DNA of 64,000 nt from Armatimonadaceae bacterium (GTDB taxonomy: Bacteria; Armatimonadota; Armatimonadia; Armatimonadales; Armatimonadaceae): the NCBI GenBank assembly GCA_030446525.1, contig JAUJNC010000010.1:3013-67012 (forward strand), written 5' to 3'. A model generated the notes under the pieces. The model saw only the letters and a list, made by a program, of their open reading frames with translations, was not told the DNA's origin and did not search any database. The position numbers and the translations under genes were made by a program. Below are positions 1-9,920 of the stretch, piece after piece. Numbering within the stretch: position 1 is the first letter of the stretch; each line of letters begins with the position of its first letter.

Positions 1-742
1 CGCGTAGGGGAAGGCTCCTGATAGCCGTAGCTCTTGCCGGTGCCGCGCGGCCCCAGCTCGATCATGTTGTAGTTCGCCTCGCACAGCGGGATCGGGCGCG
101 TCAAGAACGGTAGTTTCAGCCGCCGGTCGAAATGGCTCGGTTCCAGGCCGACGCGCTACGGATCGGGCTCGATCACTCCTCCGTGGTGAATTCGCCCCGC
201 CCGCCTGGTACGCGCCCAGGTCGAACGTCGCCACCTGGATGGGCTTCCAGGTCGTCAATCCAGGGGCTGCGCTTGCCCGTCGCCGTGTCGTCGTATTCGT
301 GACGTAGAGAGACCTGCGCCCAGATGCCGCCCATCAGAAGACGGTCGTACTCGCGCACGTAGCGTTCAGGGATGTGGACGAACTTGTGCCCGAAGCCCAC
401 GAATTCCGCCCAGTACTTGTCGTCGTCCGAGAGGTAGCGCACCTTGACCTTGTCGATCAGAGTGTGTTGCCCCTTCTCGCGCACCAGCGACTGCGCCTTG
501 TTCGCCTCGTCCGGGCGGACGAAGTTCTCCGAGAGCATGGAGTTCACGACCCGCAACCCCGCTTCGATGGCGAACGGGTCGTCGGTGGCGCAGTACTTGC
601 CGAGCAGGTACTCCAGTACGAAGACCGGCACGTTCGCACCGACTTTGACCTTCCTCACCAGATTCTTGCGGACGACCTTTCCCGCGAAGACGGAGGTGAC
701 TTTGGCCTCGAGCAGTTCGGCGGTTAGCGTCTCGTCGATCAT
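1..742 (-). CDS. brxL: BrxL, Lon-like BREX protein (partial, window edge)
   Basis: N-terminal part of BrxL, the Lon-related AAA+ protein of type 1 BREX phage defence. The start of the protein reads FAGKVVRKNLVRKVKVGANV, followed by VFVLEYLLGKYCATDD and NFVRPDEANKAQ, all typical of the BrxL N-terminal domain. The Walker A motif GPRGTGKS is encoded near 30-53. As sequenced, the frame breaks near 175-230 and there is a TAG at 156-158 just before RVGLEPSHFDRR, so a small indel is likely; the family signal continues beyond it. The rest lies outside the window. Its ATG overlaps the stop of the AbiEii gene as ATGA (739-742), which implies translational coupling. I am sure of the family; whether the gene is intact is unknown. 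Confidence 0.88.
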
Positions 743-1629
743 GGCTGCTCCTCTCCAAGAATCAGTGAACCCTGCTCAACATTTGCGACGATACCCACCG
801 CTTCGAGAAAGGCGGTCACCCGCTGGTAGGCACCTTGGATTTCGATTTCCCGCTCATCAGGATCAGTGACATCGTTGAAGTCCGCATGCCAGACCGGCCC
901 GATGGAATCGGTGGATGCGAAGTGTTTGGCGATATAGCCCAACCCCTCGCGGACGATACCATGTCTGCGGTGGGGGAGAAACTCCTGGGCTATCGCCTCG
1001 TACCCTCCGGGGTAGGTTGTCAGGCAGTAAACGATATCGTAGGCGTCCTTCTCCTTCATTCGCTTTTCCAGGGCGATGCCCTTCATCGCCAGAAAGGGCA
1101 CGATCGAGGCGACTCGCAGGGTCACGGTATCCTTGGCGCCGCCCGGCAGGGTGCCCTCCAGCGGCACCTCGCGCGCGGGCAGGTCGAAGGCGAGTTCACA
1201 GCCGCGGACCTTTCGGGGCTGCAGGCCTTCCTGGATCTTCTGGTGCTTGTGGCTCTTGCCGGTTCCTTCGTACTCACCGGCGAGCAGATCGATCTCGACC
1301 TCTACTGACTTCGCTGTCCCGGGGACTGTTACCTCACGAAAGAACTTGTAGGGGTACTGACCTCCCTTCTGATAATAGCCCCGGCCGTCGAGCAGGTCCT
1401 TTATCGTGCGATAACCCGCCGCCTGAAGCTTACGGTGGTCGAGCGCCAGATCCACGTCCATGCTGCCGACGTGCGGCGGCAGCCCGCCACTCGCCAGAAG
1501 TTCGGGTACCCAGCCGCCGATGACGATGATGTTGTCACGGTAGTCCTGGAGCAGGTGGGTCAGTTCGAGCAGGACGGCTTTGGCGGCGGCGACCGCCGCC
1601 TCCGTATAGTCGTTAGCTCTCATCGGCAT
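739..1629 (-). CDS. abiEii: AbiEii-family nucleotidyltransferase toxin
   Basis: A 296-residue protein with the nucleotidyltransferase-fold signature VIGGWVPELL followed by SMDVDLAL, which carries the two metal-binding aspartates, and a later EIDLLAGE acidic position. This matches the AbiEii toxin family of type IV toxin-antitoxin systems. Relatives of this fold transfer nucleotides to target RNAs such as tRNA acceptor stems; the target here is unknown. It is the second gene of the pair: its start lies 17 bases inside the end of the AbiEi gene, and its stop overlaps the brxL start as ATGA. The frame is intact. The position inside a BREX locus suggests a backup suicide or addiction module, which is inference. 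Confidence 0.85.
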   Translation of the reverse strand: MPMRANDYTEAAVAAAKAVLLELTHLLQDYRDNIIVIGGWVPELLASGGLPPHVGSMDVDLALDHRKLQAAGYRTIKDLLDGRGYYQKGGQYPYKFFREVTVPGTAKSVEVEIDLLAGEYEGTGKSHKHQKIQEGLQPRKVRGCELAFDLPAREVPLEGTLPGGAKDTVTLRVASIVPFLAMKGIALEKRMKEKDAYDIVYCLTTYPGGYEAIAQEFLPHRRHGIVREGLGYIAKHFASTDSIGPVWHADFNDVTDPDEREIEIQGAYQRVTAFLEAVGIVANVEQGSLILGEEQP

Positions 1630-2752
1630 GGCTTTGGCTCCAAGTAGGCTCGATCTTCTGATGGAATAGGCGCTCAGCGGCCTCTGCGCCGCGGGCGGGG
1701 GCGTGTTGAAGGTCGAGATAGACCTGCAGGGGTGACGCGACCGTTTCCCCGTTTACCTCTTCGCTGCCGAGGAATACGCCCTCGTCATAGGGTGTCAGCA
1801 GCGTAACATTCGCACCGCTTTTTACCTCTTTGAGCTTCGCTGACCAAGCGATTTCCTCAATGTCGTGTGCGACGTAAGCCGTGGCCTTGTTGTAGCGGAC
1901 GAATGCCGCGTGGCGAGCGGCGCCGGAAAAGCCGGTGAAGGCGTACTTCGCGCCCCTGTCACGGCAAGCGGCGGCGATGGCAGCTTCGGTTTCGGCAGGA
2001 GGCTTCAGCGAGTAGAAGTCGCGTGCTTTGCTGCGTCGATAGTCGTATCGCTCTGCCCACTCGGCGAGCAGGGCTTCCGGCCGGGTGAGGCGGATTCCGT
2101 TCCGGTCGGCACGAACCCAGTCGCGTTCCTGGAGCAGCTTCTTCACGTCGGAAGCGGTGCCGAGGCTAATGGCGGCCTCACGGGCAAGTTCCTGTACCTG
2201 CCATGCCCGTCCAGGCTCCCGCATCAGGACACGCAGCGCGCGTTCGGCCTTGGGCGCGAATAGCGTCTTGCGGTTCTGTTCCCGCGTGAAAGGATTCGGA
2301 TTCCCCCGGCGCTCGATATAGACGGTGTCAAAGCTGAGGAGGCAGTTCCCGGCCAGATCGACATAGCCGATCCCTTGCTCTCTGCATAGGTTAGCCGTTT
2401 CTTCGCTGATGAAGGGGGCGACGAACACCAGTACAGGCTGGCGTGCCTCGGTATCCTGCTCCTGGAAGAGCCGCCCGTAGTACCGCAACTGCTCTAAGGC
2501 AGGCCGTGCGACGCCGGGGTACCCGCTACTCTTTAGCTCTGCAATGAGCACCTGCGGGGCGCCTTCCCCTTGCCCGGTCAATAGGAAATCGAGCAGAGTA
2601 TCGAGCTTCACCCCTTGTGGGAGTGTTAGGTTATGATGGACACTGCACAGACGCAGGAACGGAACCGAGCGCAGACAGCTTTCTAACGCCGCGACCGCTT
2701 CCGGATACAGCTCGGCTTCCCTTATTGTACGATCAGTGGGTTCTTGTTTCAC
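1613..2752 (-). CDS. abiEi: AbiEi-like antitoxin/transcriptional regulator
   Basis: A 379-residue protein. Residues 45-110 contain LIAELKSSGYPG, resembling a nuclease-like fold (E-x-K). A winged-helix segment follows around residues 165-230 (RALRVLMREPGRAWQVQELA and GTASDVKKLLQERDWV). The C-terminal domain is AbiEi-like, with FTGFSGAARHA and a YVAHDIEEIAW segment. In characterised AbiE systems the antitoxin binds inverted repeats at its own promoter; two palindromes flank the promoter here. The start is GTG at 2750-2752, chosen because upstream sequence is promoter and repeat. The frame is intact and the 3' end overlaps the toxin gene. AbiEi-type antitoxin is well supported; its exact subfamily is less sure. 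Confidence 0.78.
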   Translation of the reverse strand: MKQEPTDRTIREAELYPEAVAALESCLRSVPFLRLCSVHHNLTLPQGVKLDTLLDFLLTGQGEGAPQVLIAELKSSGYPGVARPALEQLRYYGRLFQEQDTEARQPVLVFVAPFISEETANLCREQGIGYVDLAGNCLLSFDTVYIERRGNPNPFTREQNRKTLFAPKAERALRVLMREPGRAWQVQELAREAAISLGTASDVKKLLQERDWVRADRNGIRLTRPEALLAEWAERYDYRRSKARDFYSLKPPAETEAAIAAACRDRGAKYAFTGFSGAARHAAFVRYNKATAYVAHDIEEIAWSAKLKEVKSGANVTLLTPYDEGVFLGSEEVNGETVASPLQVYLDLQHAPARGAEAAERLFHQKIEPTWSQSHADES

Positions 2753-2875
2753 TATCTCGGCCGGTTTCAGCCAAGGCTGAAACCTATTATACTACTGAAA
2801 ATTGTAATACGCCAAACGAGTTTTCGCAATTAATCCGGTTTCAGACTTGGCTGAAACCGGCCGAGATAGTGAAAC
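2746..2875. repeat. 39-bp inverted repeat pair flanking the abiE promoter (candidate operators)
   Basis: Positions 2746-2784 and 2837-2875 are inverted copies over 39 bases with one mismatch. Each arm contains its own inner palindrome: 2763-2784 (GGTTTCAGCC-AA-GGCTGAAACC, perfect) and 2837-2858 (imperfect). They bracket the -35/-10 of the abiE operon. Known AbiEi proteins bind paired inverted repeats at their promoter, so these are the likely autoregulatory operators. The outer arm also touches the stop codon of pglZ. Confidence 0.7.
2786..2815 (-). promoter_or_regulatory. Promoter of abiEi-abiEii-brxL
   Basis: On the minus strand a perfect -10 TATAAT (plus coordinates 2786-2791) follows a -35 TTGGCG (2810-2815) with an 18-base spacer. 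Transcription would begin near 2779, about 27 bases upstream of the GTG of abiEi. The promoter lies between two palindromic repeats, and the downstream palindrome ends 1 base from the -10. Confidence 0.75.
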
Positions 2876-2876
2876 A

Positions 2877-5688
2877 TTACAAGGAGATTGCTAGCTGCAC
2901 GGTTTCCAGCCGGTTCAATTCCGCGCCGGTCACAGCGTCGAGCAGGTGGATGCTCGCCTCGCCGGTACCCGTCTCGCCAATCAGCATCAGAGTGACTGTA
3001 TTCGGCTCCGTGCGGCTGACGCCCGCCTCTCCTTCGGCCAGTTGGTTCTGCACGTCGCGGGTAGCTTCCTCGAAGCCGTAGGAGGCGCTGACCGGCTCCG
3101 AGATCACCCGGTCGCCCGCCCGCACCTCGACGCGGACGCGCGGCGGCACGGTGATCGGGAAACAGCTGGAAGGCCGTGCCGGCGACCTGCACGGAGCAGA
3201 ACCGGGTGGTGATCTTATTGCTCTTGCTGCCCAGGCGCAGGCTCCCAAATGATCGGCGCAGACTGCGCCGTGGCGGAGGCGTTGACCCGGCGCAGCGGGA
3301 CGAGCGTCAGGGCAGGTACGACGATCTCCTGGGAGACAGCCCGCCGTGGAAATAGGCGGTCGCGCCGCCGCGCGGAAGCCCGCGAAGCCGAGCGGGACCG
3401 TGATCTCCAGGTCGCCCGCCCACCCGAACTCCGAGGCCCACGCCCGCAGGTAGGTGTCCGCACTCGCGCCGCCGCGCCCAATCCAGACCCGGCGGTGCAG
3501 GTCCACGGTGTCCCCGCCGGGCGGTCGATCTTCATGTCTTCGCCCAGTTCGTCCGCGAATAGATAGCCGTGGTCCGCGGCGCAGACGATCGTGTCACTCC
3601 CAGGTCCGCGAGCAGGCGGAAAGCGCGGCGGGAGCCTGGTGCAGCATCTCGTCCATCGTGCGCCGGGCGAGCGGGATGTTGTCGCCCTCGCAGAGCGCAT
3701 CGATCTCCTGGGAGGTGACAAGGACGAAACCGGCGCGCTTCAGGGCGCTTTTGACTGGACGTCGGCTGCGGCAGGAGCGCGTCCAGCTTGGTCGCATATC
3801 CTTCCACGCCGCACCGGGCTTTGATGTAGTCGAGCAGGTATTTGACGCGCTCGGTCCTGTCGCGCAGGGCCTTGCCGCCGATCTTCAGGGCGACCTTCCC
3901 CTCCGCGCCGGCAACCAGTTCGGTCGCTGCATCCTCCGCGCCGGGCATGAGGGCCGCCATGCCGACCTCCGTGATAGAAGGCAGCGATCCCAGCGCCGCT
4001 TCGGTAGTCACGGTGAACTCGCCGTCCAGCGTGCGGGCCATTTCGCGCCCCATCTCGTAGCGCAGGGCGTCCACCAGGAAGTAGGCGACCTTCTCCCCTC
4101 TTCACCGACATGGGGGCGGACTCGCTTGTCGAAAACCTCCCTCTGGCGCAGAGGAAGCGGGGGATGCGCGGCGGCACGGGTGCGGGCGCGGTGGTAAGCG
4201 CGGGTGAAGACCTCCGCCAGTGTCCCGCCGACCTCCATGTACCGCTGGCGGGCGCGGGCGATGAGCTTTTCCAGCGCCTGGTGCGTACCGCCCTCCAGGT
4301 CGAAATCGAAGTGGTGCCAGCGGCGCTCCATATGCCGGTGGAAGGTGTCCAGGAGGCACCAGGGATCGTCATCCGCGGTGTATTGGACCAGGAGGACGCG
4401 GCCCGCTCCCCGGCCTGCTCAATGGAATCGGTCGCCGCACGCGCCTGCGGCGGAGGGCCCCCAGGGTCTTCTCGATCCGCGCCGCCTCACCCACCACCTC
4501 GCCTGCGACGGCAATCAGCGCCCAGCGGGCTTGCGTGGTCCCTTCCTGCGTTGCCCAGAAGCCGCGCTGCCGCTCGCGGGCGTAGTCCACCAGGTCGGTG
4601 ATGCTCTCGTCGGTCGTCGGCGGCATCTCGGTCGCACCCAATAGCGCCTGCTCGACACTCTGCTGCAATTGCCGCTCGATCGCGAGGAACGTCTCCACTC
4701 CCGCCGCGCCGCCACGCCGGTCGAACGGGAGGGAAACCAGATTCAGTTCCTCCTCGACGCGCCGCGCGTGGTCCGCGTACCTCTCCGCCAGGTCGCGGCG
4801 CAGGCGAAACTCGCGTGCCAGCGCGGCGCAGGCATCAATCTGTGCAGGCTGCTCGGCCCGGGGAACGGCGGAGAGCGCGGTCGGGAACGCTCCCTCCGGC
4901 AGCGCGGCCCGGAGGTCGGTGACGAGCAGATGGCGCACGAACCGCTGCCGCAGGGCATCCGGTTCTTCGTCCGCCGCGCCGGGCGCGAGGCCGAAGGCGG
5001 CGCGCAGCACGCCCTTCAGCTCCTCCTGCGCCCCGCGCTCGGTGATCTGCGGGTCGATGTCCGGGCGGGTGAGGAAGGCCAGCGCGATCTCCTGCGGCTG
5101 TCCGGCGTTCTGGTACAGCACGGAGACGACGCCTGTTCCCAGCGTCTCCCCCTGCTCCGCCAGTCCGTCCAGGTCGCCGAGCGACAGCTTGCCGTGCTCG
5201 ACCTGCTTCTCGATCGTATACGCTTTCTCCTCGCCGAGCACCTCCCGGACCGCCCCCCGGGCGACGACGGCGAGACGGGTGTTGCGCGCCGGGGGCTGCT
5301 GGCCAGGCCGGACGTACGTGCCCAGTGACTCCAGCTCGACCAAGGCGTCCTGCGCCTCCTGCCGGTCCATCGGAACGTAGACGAGCAGCAGCGGCGGGTT
5401 CACGCCGCAGATCAGGCGCTCCACCTCATGGCGCAGGGCGAAGAAGCGACCGTCGTAGCGGGCGACGGTTGTGCCGCCCGGCAGCATCTCGGCCCGCAGG
5501 GTGGCGTCCTCCGCCAGCCGGTCGGCGACGGCCTGGTACTCGCCGGTCGGGTCGTACCAGACGACGACCTTCTCGTCCTTTATCTGCCGGGCCAGCAGTT
5601 CGATGAGCCGCTTCGTCACGACGCCCGCCCTCACCCCCGGCCCCTCTCCCAATTCTGGGAGAGGGGGGTTTATCATCTCCGTGCTCAC
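2877..5688 (-). CDS. pglZ: PglZ/BrxZ, alkaline-phosphatase-fold BREX protein (frameshifted as sequenced)
   Basis: About 937 residues if frames are joined. The N-terminal half reads LIELLARQIKDEKVVVWYDP and continues in one frame to about 4370. The PglZ core VDALRYEMGREMA with PSITEVGMAALMPGAE lies near 3960-4080, and a metal-site segment CAADHGYLFADELGED near 3540-3600. At least five one-base shifts occur between 2877 and 4380. The start is GTG at 5686-5688, which overlaps the pglX stop as GTGA, so the two are coupled. A palindromic element is embedded in frame right after the start (5625-5668) and encodes NPPLPELGEGPGVRAG. PglZ is required for BREX function in known systems; its reaction is not settled. 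Confidence 0.85.
5625..5668. repeat. Palindromic coding element inside pglZ
   Basis: The element contains a hairpin CCCCTCTCCCA-ATTC-TGGGAGAGGGG (5641-5666) preceded by the tail CCCTCACCCCCGG. A larger version of the same element lies at 24178-24255 in the RND permease. Here it is read in frame as residues 6-21 of PglZ without a stop. Confidence 0.75.
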
Positions 5689-8600
5689 GTGGCGCCTCCT
5701 TCGTTGACGATCCCCTTCACGCGCAACTGCTTGGCGATGCTGGCCCAGGGGTACTTGCCCTGCATCAGCTCCTCCCAGTACCGCTTCGCTTCGACCCAGG
5801 GAACAAGCTCGCGCAGCGGCGCGATGGTCAGCACCACGCCGTCGTTGAGGTCCGGGACGAGGCGCAGATCGGCGGCGCGGGTGAGGGCCTGCACGAAGTC
5901 GGTCAGCTCCGCGACCAGCGCCTCCTGTTTGTCGATGCGCCGCTCCATCTGCCGCGCCTCGCGGCCCGACTCGCCGAGCGTCTGCCGCTGCGTCCGCAGG
6001 GCGTTCAGATTCTCCTGCTCGCGCGCCAGCTTCGGCTCGGCGTAGTTGATCCGGGCCTTGAACAGGATGTCGGCGTCGAGCGTGTGGTAGTAGAGCCAGA
6101 GAGCGTAGCTCTTGCGGCTGGACTGGAGCAGCCAGTAGATCGGGGCCTTGCGGCGGCTCTTGCTGTACCGCCGGATGTGGTCCTGCCAGAACCCGCCCGC
6201 GCCGGGCCTGCGGAAGTAATCGCGCAGGGAATCGATGCCCATGGCCGCGCACGCCTCCCGCTCGATGGCATCGGCCTTGTCATCGCCGAAGAGGAGCGCC
6301 AGCACCGTCCGCACGCGCGTGACGAGTTCGTCCGGATGCTGCGCCTGCCCGTTCTCGTCGGCGTCGTCCACCAGGATGCCGTCGCCATCGATGGAGAGGG
6401 GATAGCCTGGCGGGGCAGCTTTCACTGGCAGACCATCGTCGCCGGTCAGCATCCCCGGCGAGCAGACAGGGAGTGGCGCGAACGGGTCGGGGAGCGGGTC
6501 GGGTGTCCGTTCGCCGGTGCCGAGGCGCACGTCGAAGCGCCCGAATGCGCAGCCGACGCAGTAGGAGAGGAGGTCCGAGGCGAGACTGCGCAGGTCCGCG
6601 GCGGGGGTAGTATTTCCGGCTTCCTCCTCATCCCCGTCCTGGTCGGCGTTGGATTCCGTCGTTTCGCCGGATGCACTCACCGACTCCTCGATTGCCTTCC
6701 GGTCCTCACCATCGATGCCGTAGAGCTTAAACGCGATGTGGTCTATCTGGCGCTGATTATCGGTGAGTTTGACTTCGATGTTGGCGAGGTGCCGCGCCCA
6801 CGCGGCAGCCCGTTCAGCCAGGGTGAGGCCGTCAGTGAGAGAAGAAGCCGGACGCTGGAAGAGATGACTGGTCTCGTTGGCAGTTTGAAGGTCGCGCTTC
6901 AGGTTCATGCAGGCGTGGGCCAGACTGCCGAGACGTGCGCCATCTTCCCCGGAAAGAGCAGGTACTGGTGCACGTTGAATAACTCCGCTCTGGTACTCTG
7001 GGTACCCGAAACGACCCAGCATCATTTTGAGGACGAAATCGAAAGGAAGCGAACAACAAAACCCAAGAAGTGCCGCTATGCTATCGGGCTCGGCAATGAT
7101 TGCGTGTCCGCGCGTGCTGAAGACCCCACCTGATGGCCATGCATAAGGACCGAACCGAGCGGCCCGTAACGGCCACGTCAAACCCGGCTGGAAAAAGAAC
7201 TCCAATGCTTCCGGCCTCTCGTCTGCTCTGCCAGGCCGACCGTAGTAGCCAATGAAGGTGTTACGCTCGACATCCCATCCCACAACAACCGGGATACTGC
7301 CGTGATACGGTGAGAATGATCCACCCTTGGCGAAAGTAACCCATCGAACGGACTGTGGCCAGCTTGCGGGCTCACCTATCTCCCACCACGCCCGGACGCG
7401 CCAAAAGTCATCGCCCGAAGTCGGGCCGCGTTTAGCAGTTCTCGAATCGCAATCGAAACGGGGGTACCGCTGGAAAAGATCGCGTACTCGATTACTCACC
7501 CAATAAGAGAACGGATATCCGGGCACTCGACCGAAATCTTCTGGGTCCACAGGGAACCGACGCTTGTCTTGTAGGTTACCCAGCACCTCGCGCATCGCCG
7601 TTTCCTTTGCCGCATTGTCTGGTTCGACCAGCAGGCGCAGGCAAAGTAGAGGAGTATGTCCTAGCGAATATGACGCCCCACTGCCTGCAAGCGCGTCCCG
7701 CACCGCTTCCCCATTCACGCTGTACTTGTCTGGTGAACGCCTGCCGGTTTGAAGGTTCACCTCGCCGAGGAAATGGGCCACGAACCCTGCCACGATTAGC
7801 CAACCCAATTCCTGCTCCGCTTGATGCCGCTTCAGCCCGCCTCGCGTTGTCGCATATTGGTTCCGGCTAAACTTGCCCTGCCTGTCGGTCGGCACGTTCT
7901 CAAGATCGGCAAGCAATGAGAGCGTCAGCGCCTCGCGCTCCTCGTCCGTCAGGTTCCGCAGCACGTAAGCCGCCGTCTCCACCATCGCGTCGAGTACGCC
8001 TGCGCCAAGGTCGGCCAGCAGTAGCGGACGGTACAGGCGCAGCACTATGCGCTCGCGCCAGTCCGCGCTCTGACCGAGGAAGAAGCCCGTGCGCGAGGAG
8101 ATGATCCCTAAGTAGCCACCGGACACCAGCCGGTCCTGGAAGCACTCGACGAACGCCTTGTAGATGTCGCCCTTCGTGTCGCCATAGGTCGCGTCCAGGT
8201 AGGGTTTCGAAGGAAGCGCAGCGTCACCGAACGGCGGGTTCATCAGCACCACGTCATAGTGCTGCTGGCACAAATTCACGAACGCGAATCCCTGCGCGGT
8301 GTCCTCCGCAAACAGGCGGCGGTAGAGGCTCAGCGCGTCGGCATCCTCGTCGGCACTGGCTGTCATGGCTCTTGCGTAGCGGTCCAGGGCATCCAGAGTC
8401 ATCTTCTCGGCGTCGTGGAAAAACGACTCATCGGTGACCGTGTCCAGATCAAACGTCTCCTGGATGGCGACCGGCTTCTTGAGCGACGGATCGCCCAAGT
8501 CGAGGCCCGTCTGCACTGCGCGCGTACCACGGCGTTGCCACTGCCGCCGCGCCTCGGCAATGTCCTCACGCAGGTCCGACTCGATCTTGAGCAGCGAACC

Positions 8601-9917
8601 GGCGACGCCTGCAAGCTGCATCTTCTCGAACACACGGCGGACGAACTGGCCGATGGCGGGGTACTCCAGCGTCTTGACGAACTCCTCCAGCCGGTCGGCG
8701 TCGCCTGGCATCGACTCCGCGCAAACGATATTGGTCCGCCGTATGGTGGGACGGTCCTTGCCCTTCAGGCCCATCGCGTTCCAGACACGCTGCGCCCGCA
8801 GATAGAGCGCCAGTGCCGCGATTTGCGTCGCCCGCCGGTCGATGTCGACGCCGTGCAGGTTGTGCTCAAGGATCAGCGCAGGAATTTTGCAAAGGAACGT
8901 TTCGCGATCGGCAAACTCGGCCTGAAGCGCCGGACCAAGGTCCGGGTCGTCGTAGGCTTCCTTGTAGATGACGAGGAGCAGGTCGAAGGCATAAAGCAGG
9001 AAGTGCCCGCTACCGCATGCAGGGTCTATCACCCGGATCTCCCGCGGATCCTTCTTCGCACGCTTCAGCGGGGCCTCTGTGGTCGCCAGGTACCGACATT
9101 GGCTGGCGAGCTTTGTGTCCCCGCCGCGCATCTCCCACCAGAGACGGCCCAGCGTGTTGTCGATCAGGAATTCCACCACATAGCGGCGGGTAAAGAACTG
9201 ATTCCGCACCCCCAGCTCATACGAGTCGCGTGGCGCGGTGCTCTCCTTGCGGAGCCGGTCCACAAGGTCGCGTGGTGTGAAGAACTGGTACACCCAGCCG
9301 ATGGTCTCGTCGTCCTCCCAGATCGGCGCGAGGTCGCTCCGGTTCAGTTGGTCCAGCACCGCGTCAAGCGTGCGCTGCGGCGGGTACAGACCGCTCACGG
9401 CATCATCGGGATCGAAGAGCGCGTGCATTTCCTGCGCCAGTTGCCCCGCCTGCCAGTCCAGGTACTCTCGGTACAAACGGTCCTTCTCTACGCCAGTGGG
9501 AAGCGCCTCCAGGCCAAGCTGCTGGGCACAGTAGAAGACGAACCCAGGCGAGTCGGTCCCTTTGCCCACCGGGTCACGCAGGAGCTTGCGCGCTGCCATC
9601 ATCTTGAAGGCGCAGAGCCGGTTCAGGTGGGTGAACGCGATCTCGCGGGCCAGTAATTCCACGGCGATCCGGCCCGCCTTCTTCTCGTCTTTCTCTGCCA
9701 GCACGGCGCGGCGGTGACGCAGGTGCATCACCAAGCGCTCGCGGTATCGCTTTTCCTGGCGGGAAAGGTTCGGCAGCGCCTTCGCATCCTCGATCTTCCC
9801 GTCCGGGTGAATGCCGTGATCGGCCCGCAGCCGGTCGGAGACGGCCTGCAGCAGCAGTTCGCGGCATCTATGGACTACATTACGAAGTTCGTTGCGCTGA
9901 GTGTCGGTCAGTGGCAT
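5685..9917 (-). CDS. pglX: PglX, BREX adenine-specific DNA methyltransferase
   Basis: Intact 1410-residue gene. The AdoMet-binding motif I is DPACGSGHFLLYAF (about residue 300) and the catalytic motif IV is NPPF in VVLMNPPFGD (about residue 565), the order found in PglX/BrxX of type 1 BREX. It methylates the host DNA recognition site so that BREX tells self from phage DNA. A C-terminal coiled-coil-like stretch (residues 1320-1380) follows a FWQDHIRRYSKSRRKAPIYW segment characteristic of the family. The start lies 3 bases downstream of the brxC stop, and the stop overlaps the pglZ GTG. This is one of the few long genes here free of frameshifts, so the locus is not simply decayed. Confidence 0.95.
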   Translation of the reverse strand: MPLTDTQRNELRNVVHRCRELLLQAVSDRLRADHGIHPDGKIEDAKALPNLSRQEKRYRERLVMHLRHRRAVLAEKDEKKAGRIAVELLAREIAFTHLNRLCAFKMMAARKLLRDPVGKGTDSPGFVFYCAQQLGLEALPTGVEKDRLYREYLDWQAGQLAQEMHALFDPDDAVSGLYPPQRTLDAVLDQLNRSDLAPIWEDDETIGWVYQFFTPRDLVDRLRKESTAPRDSYELGVRNQFFTRRYVVEFLIDNTLGRLWWEMRGGDTKLASQCRYLATTEAPLKRAKKDPREIRVIDPACGSGHFLLYAFDLLLVIYKEAYDDPDLGPALQAEFADRETFLCKIPALILEHNLHGVDIDRRATQIAALALYLRAQRVWNAMGLKGKDRPTIRRTNIVCAESMPGDADRLEEFVKTLEYPAIGQFVRRVFEKMQLAGVAGSLLKIESDLREDIAEARRQWQRRGTRAVQTGLDLGDPSLKKPVAIQETFDLDTVTDESFFHDAEKMTLDALDRYARAMTASADEDADALSLYRRLFAEDTAQGFAFVNLCQQHYDVVLMNPPFGDAALPSKPYLDATYGDTKGDIYKAFVECFQDRLVSGGYLGIISSRTGFFLGQSADWRERIVLRLYRPLLLADLGAGVLDAMVETAAYVLRNLTDEEREALTLSLLADLENVPTDRQGKFSRNQYATTRGGLKRHQAEQELGWLIVAGFVAHFLGEVNLQTGRRSPDKYSVNGEAVRDALAGSGASYSLGHTPLLCLRLLVEPDNAAKETAMREVLGNLQDKRRFPVDPEDFGRVPGYPFSYWVSNRVRDLFQRYPRFDCDSRTAKRGPTSGDDFWRVRAWWEIGEPASWPQSVRWVTFAKGGSFSPYHGSIPVVVGWDVERNTFIGYYGRPGRADERPEALEFFFQPGLTWPLRAARFGPYAWPSGGVFSTRGHAIIAEPDSIAALLGFCCSLPFDFVLKMMLGRFGYPEYQSGVIQRAPVPALSGEDGARLGSLAHACMNLKRDLQTANETSHLFQRPASSLTDGLTLAERAAAWARHLANIEVKLTDNQRQIDHIAFKLYGIDGEDRKAIEESVSASGETTESNADQDGDEEEAGNTTPAADLRSLASDLLSYCVGCAFGRFDVRLGTGERTPDPLPDPFAPLPVCSPGMLTGDDGLPVKAAPPGYPLSIDGDGILVDDADENGQAQHPDELVTRVRTVLALLFGDDKADAIEREACAAMGIDSLRDYFRRPGAGGFWQDHIRRYSKSRRKAPIYWLLQSSRKSYALWLYYHTLDADILFKARINYAEPKLAREQENLNALRTQRQTLGESGREARQMERRIDKQEALVAELTDFVQALTRAADLRLVPDLNDGVVLTIAPLRELVPWVEAKRYWEELMQGKYPWASIAKQLRVKGIVNEGGAT

Positions 9918-9920
9918 GGT

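Noticed and set aside
8259..9656. Long plus-strand frames opposite pglX and brxC
   Set aside because: They mirror conserved minus-strand genes in GC-rich DNA, where opposite-strand frames stay open by codon bias.
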